Origin: an uncultured Bryobacterales bacterium
GTDB taxonomy: Bacteria; Acidobacteriota; Terriglobia; Bryobacterales; Bryobacteraceae
NCBI GenBank assembly: GCA_937859895.1
Contig: CALMAV010000275.1
Span: forward strand, 1 to 6,773
DNA: 6,773 nucleotides
Direction: 5' to 3'
Under the pieces are notes generated by a model, which saw nothing but the letters and a program-made list of their open reading frames with translations, was not told where the DNA came from and did not search any database. A program made the position numbers and the translations under genes. Shown here one piece after another: positions 6,540-6,773 of the stretch (positions within the stretch are counted from its first letter, which is position 1; the number at the start of each line of letters is the position of its first letter).

Positions 6540-6773
6540 GTTGACGCTACTAGCCGACTTACCGTTATTTCCCGTGGCGGCTTCGAAACAGGCTGGCCCG
6601 ATTGACGCTTTGTATTGGTTTTTGACTCTCACCTCCGTCGTGATGACGGTATTGATCTTCGCTTGCCTTGCTTGGTTTGCCTATAAATATCGGCGGCGGG
6701 TGAATGTCCACGCGACCCAAATCGAGGGCTCCACCAAACTCGAACTTACCTGGTCGATTCTTCCATTTTTGAT
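6529..6773 (+). CDS. coxB: Cytochrome c oxidase subunit II, N-terminal part (3' end outside window)
   Basis: 81 codons are visible, open to the window edge. After a moderately hydrophobic N-terminus (LFPVAASKQAGPIDALYW), the first transmembrane helix lies at about 29-52 and ends in the basic stretch YKYRRR. The segment IEGSTKLELTWSILPFL is the signature just before the second helix of subunit II, where E-x-x-W-x-x-x-P is nearly universal. Subunit II takes electrons from cytochrome c, here probably ActE or ACIII, into its periplasmic CuA site. The CuA domain, and any fused cytochrome c domain that would mark a caa3 type, lie beyond the window. The gene starts inside the end of sco, whose product probably loads its CuA. 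Subunit I is expected downstream. Confidence 0.92.
   Translation, partial: MLDKLTLLADLPLFPVAASKQAGPIDALYWFLTLTSVVMTVLIFACLAWFAYKYRRRVNVHATQIEGSTKLELTWSILPFL

Overview
The window lies inside a single plus-strand respiratory operon. It holds the end of actB, complete actC, actD, actE and actF, a small one-helix membrane protein, a SCO1/SenC-type copper protein, and the first 81 codons of cytochrome c oxidase subunit II (coxB). The act genes encode alternative complex III (ACIII). This quinol:electron acceptor oxidoreductase replaces the bc1 complex in many bacteria and passes electrons to a cytochrome c oxidase.

The organism is a Gram-negative aerobic bacterium. The Act protein wording, the order actB-C-D-E-F / small membrane protein / sco / coxB, the moderate GC content (a little above 50 percent by eye) and a SCO protein with a C-terminal membrane anchor all remind me of Acidobacteriota (Terriglobia-like). 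That placement comes from memory of the families, not from a search, and related phyla with similar operons are possible.

Layout: 1-1388 is the C-terminal part of ActB, with a molybdopterin-binding-like beta domain followed by a four-cluster ferredoxin domain. 1369-2802 is ActC and 3930-5135 is ActF, both NrfD/PsrC-like polytopic proteins. 2799-3356 is ActD, with two membrane helices. 3331-3933 is ActE, a mono-heme cytochrome c. 5165-5719 is a one-helix protein of unknown function. 5709-6539 is SCO. 6529 to the end is CoxB. Six of the seven gene junctions overlap (by 20, 4, 26, 4, 11 and 11 bases). The only gap is 29 bases between actF and the small gene. No terminator, promoter, RNA gene, mobile element or repeat was seen, and there is no non-coding stretch of any size.

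How the genes work together: quinol is probably oxidised at the ActC membrane face. Electrons then travel through the ActB iron-sulfur chain, the multi-heme ActA (expected upstream, outside the window) and the ActE heme to the oxidase that starts with CoxB. SCO would deliver copper to the CuA site of CoxB. Co-transcription of ACIII with its oxidase fits the known ACIII-oxidase supercomplexes. The system as a whole is known. The least described part is the small protein at 5165-5719.
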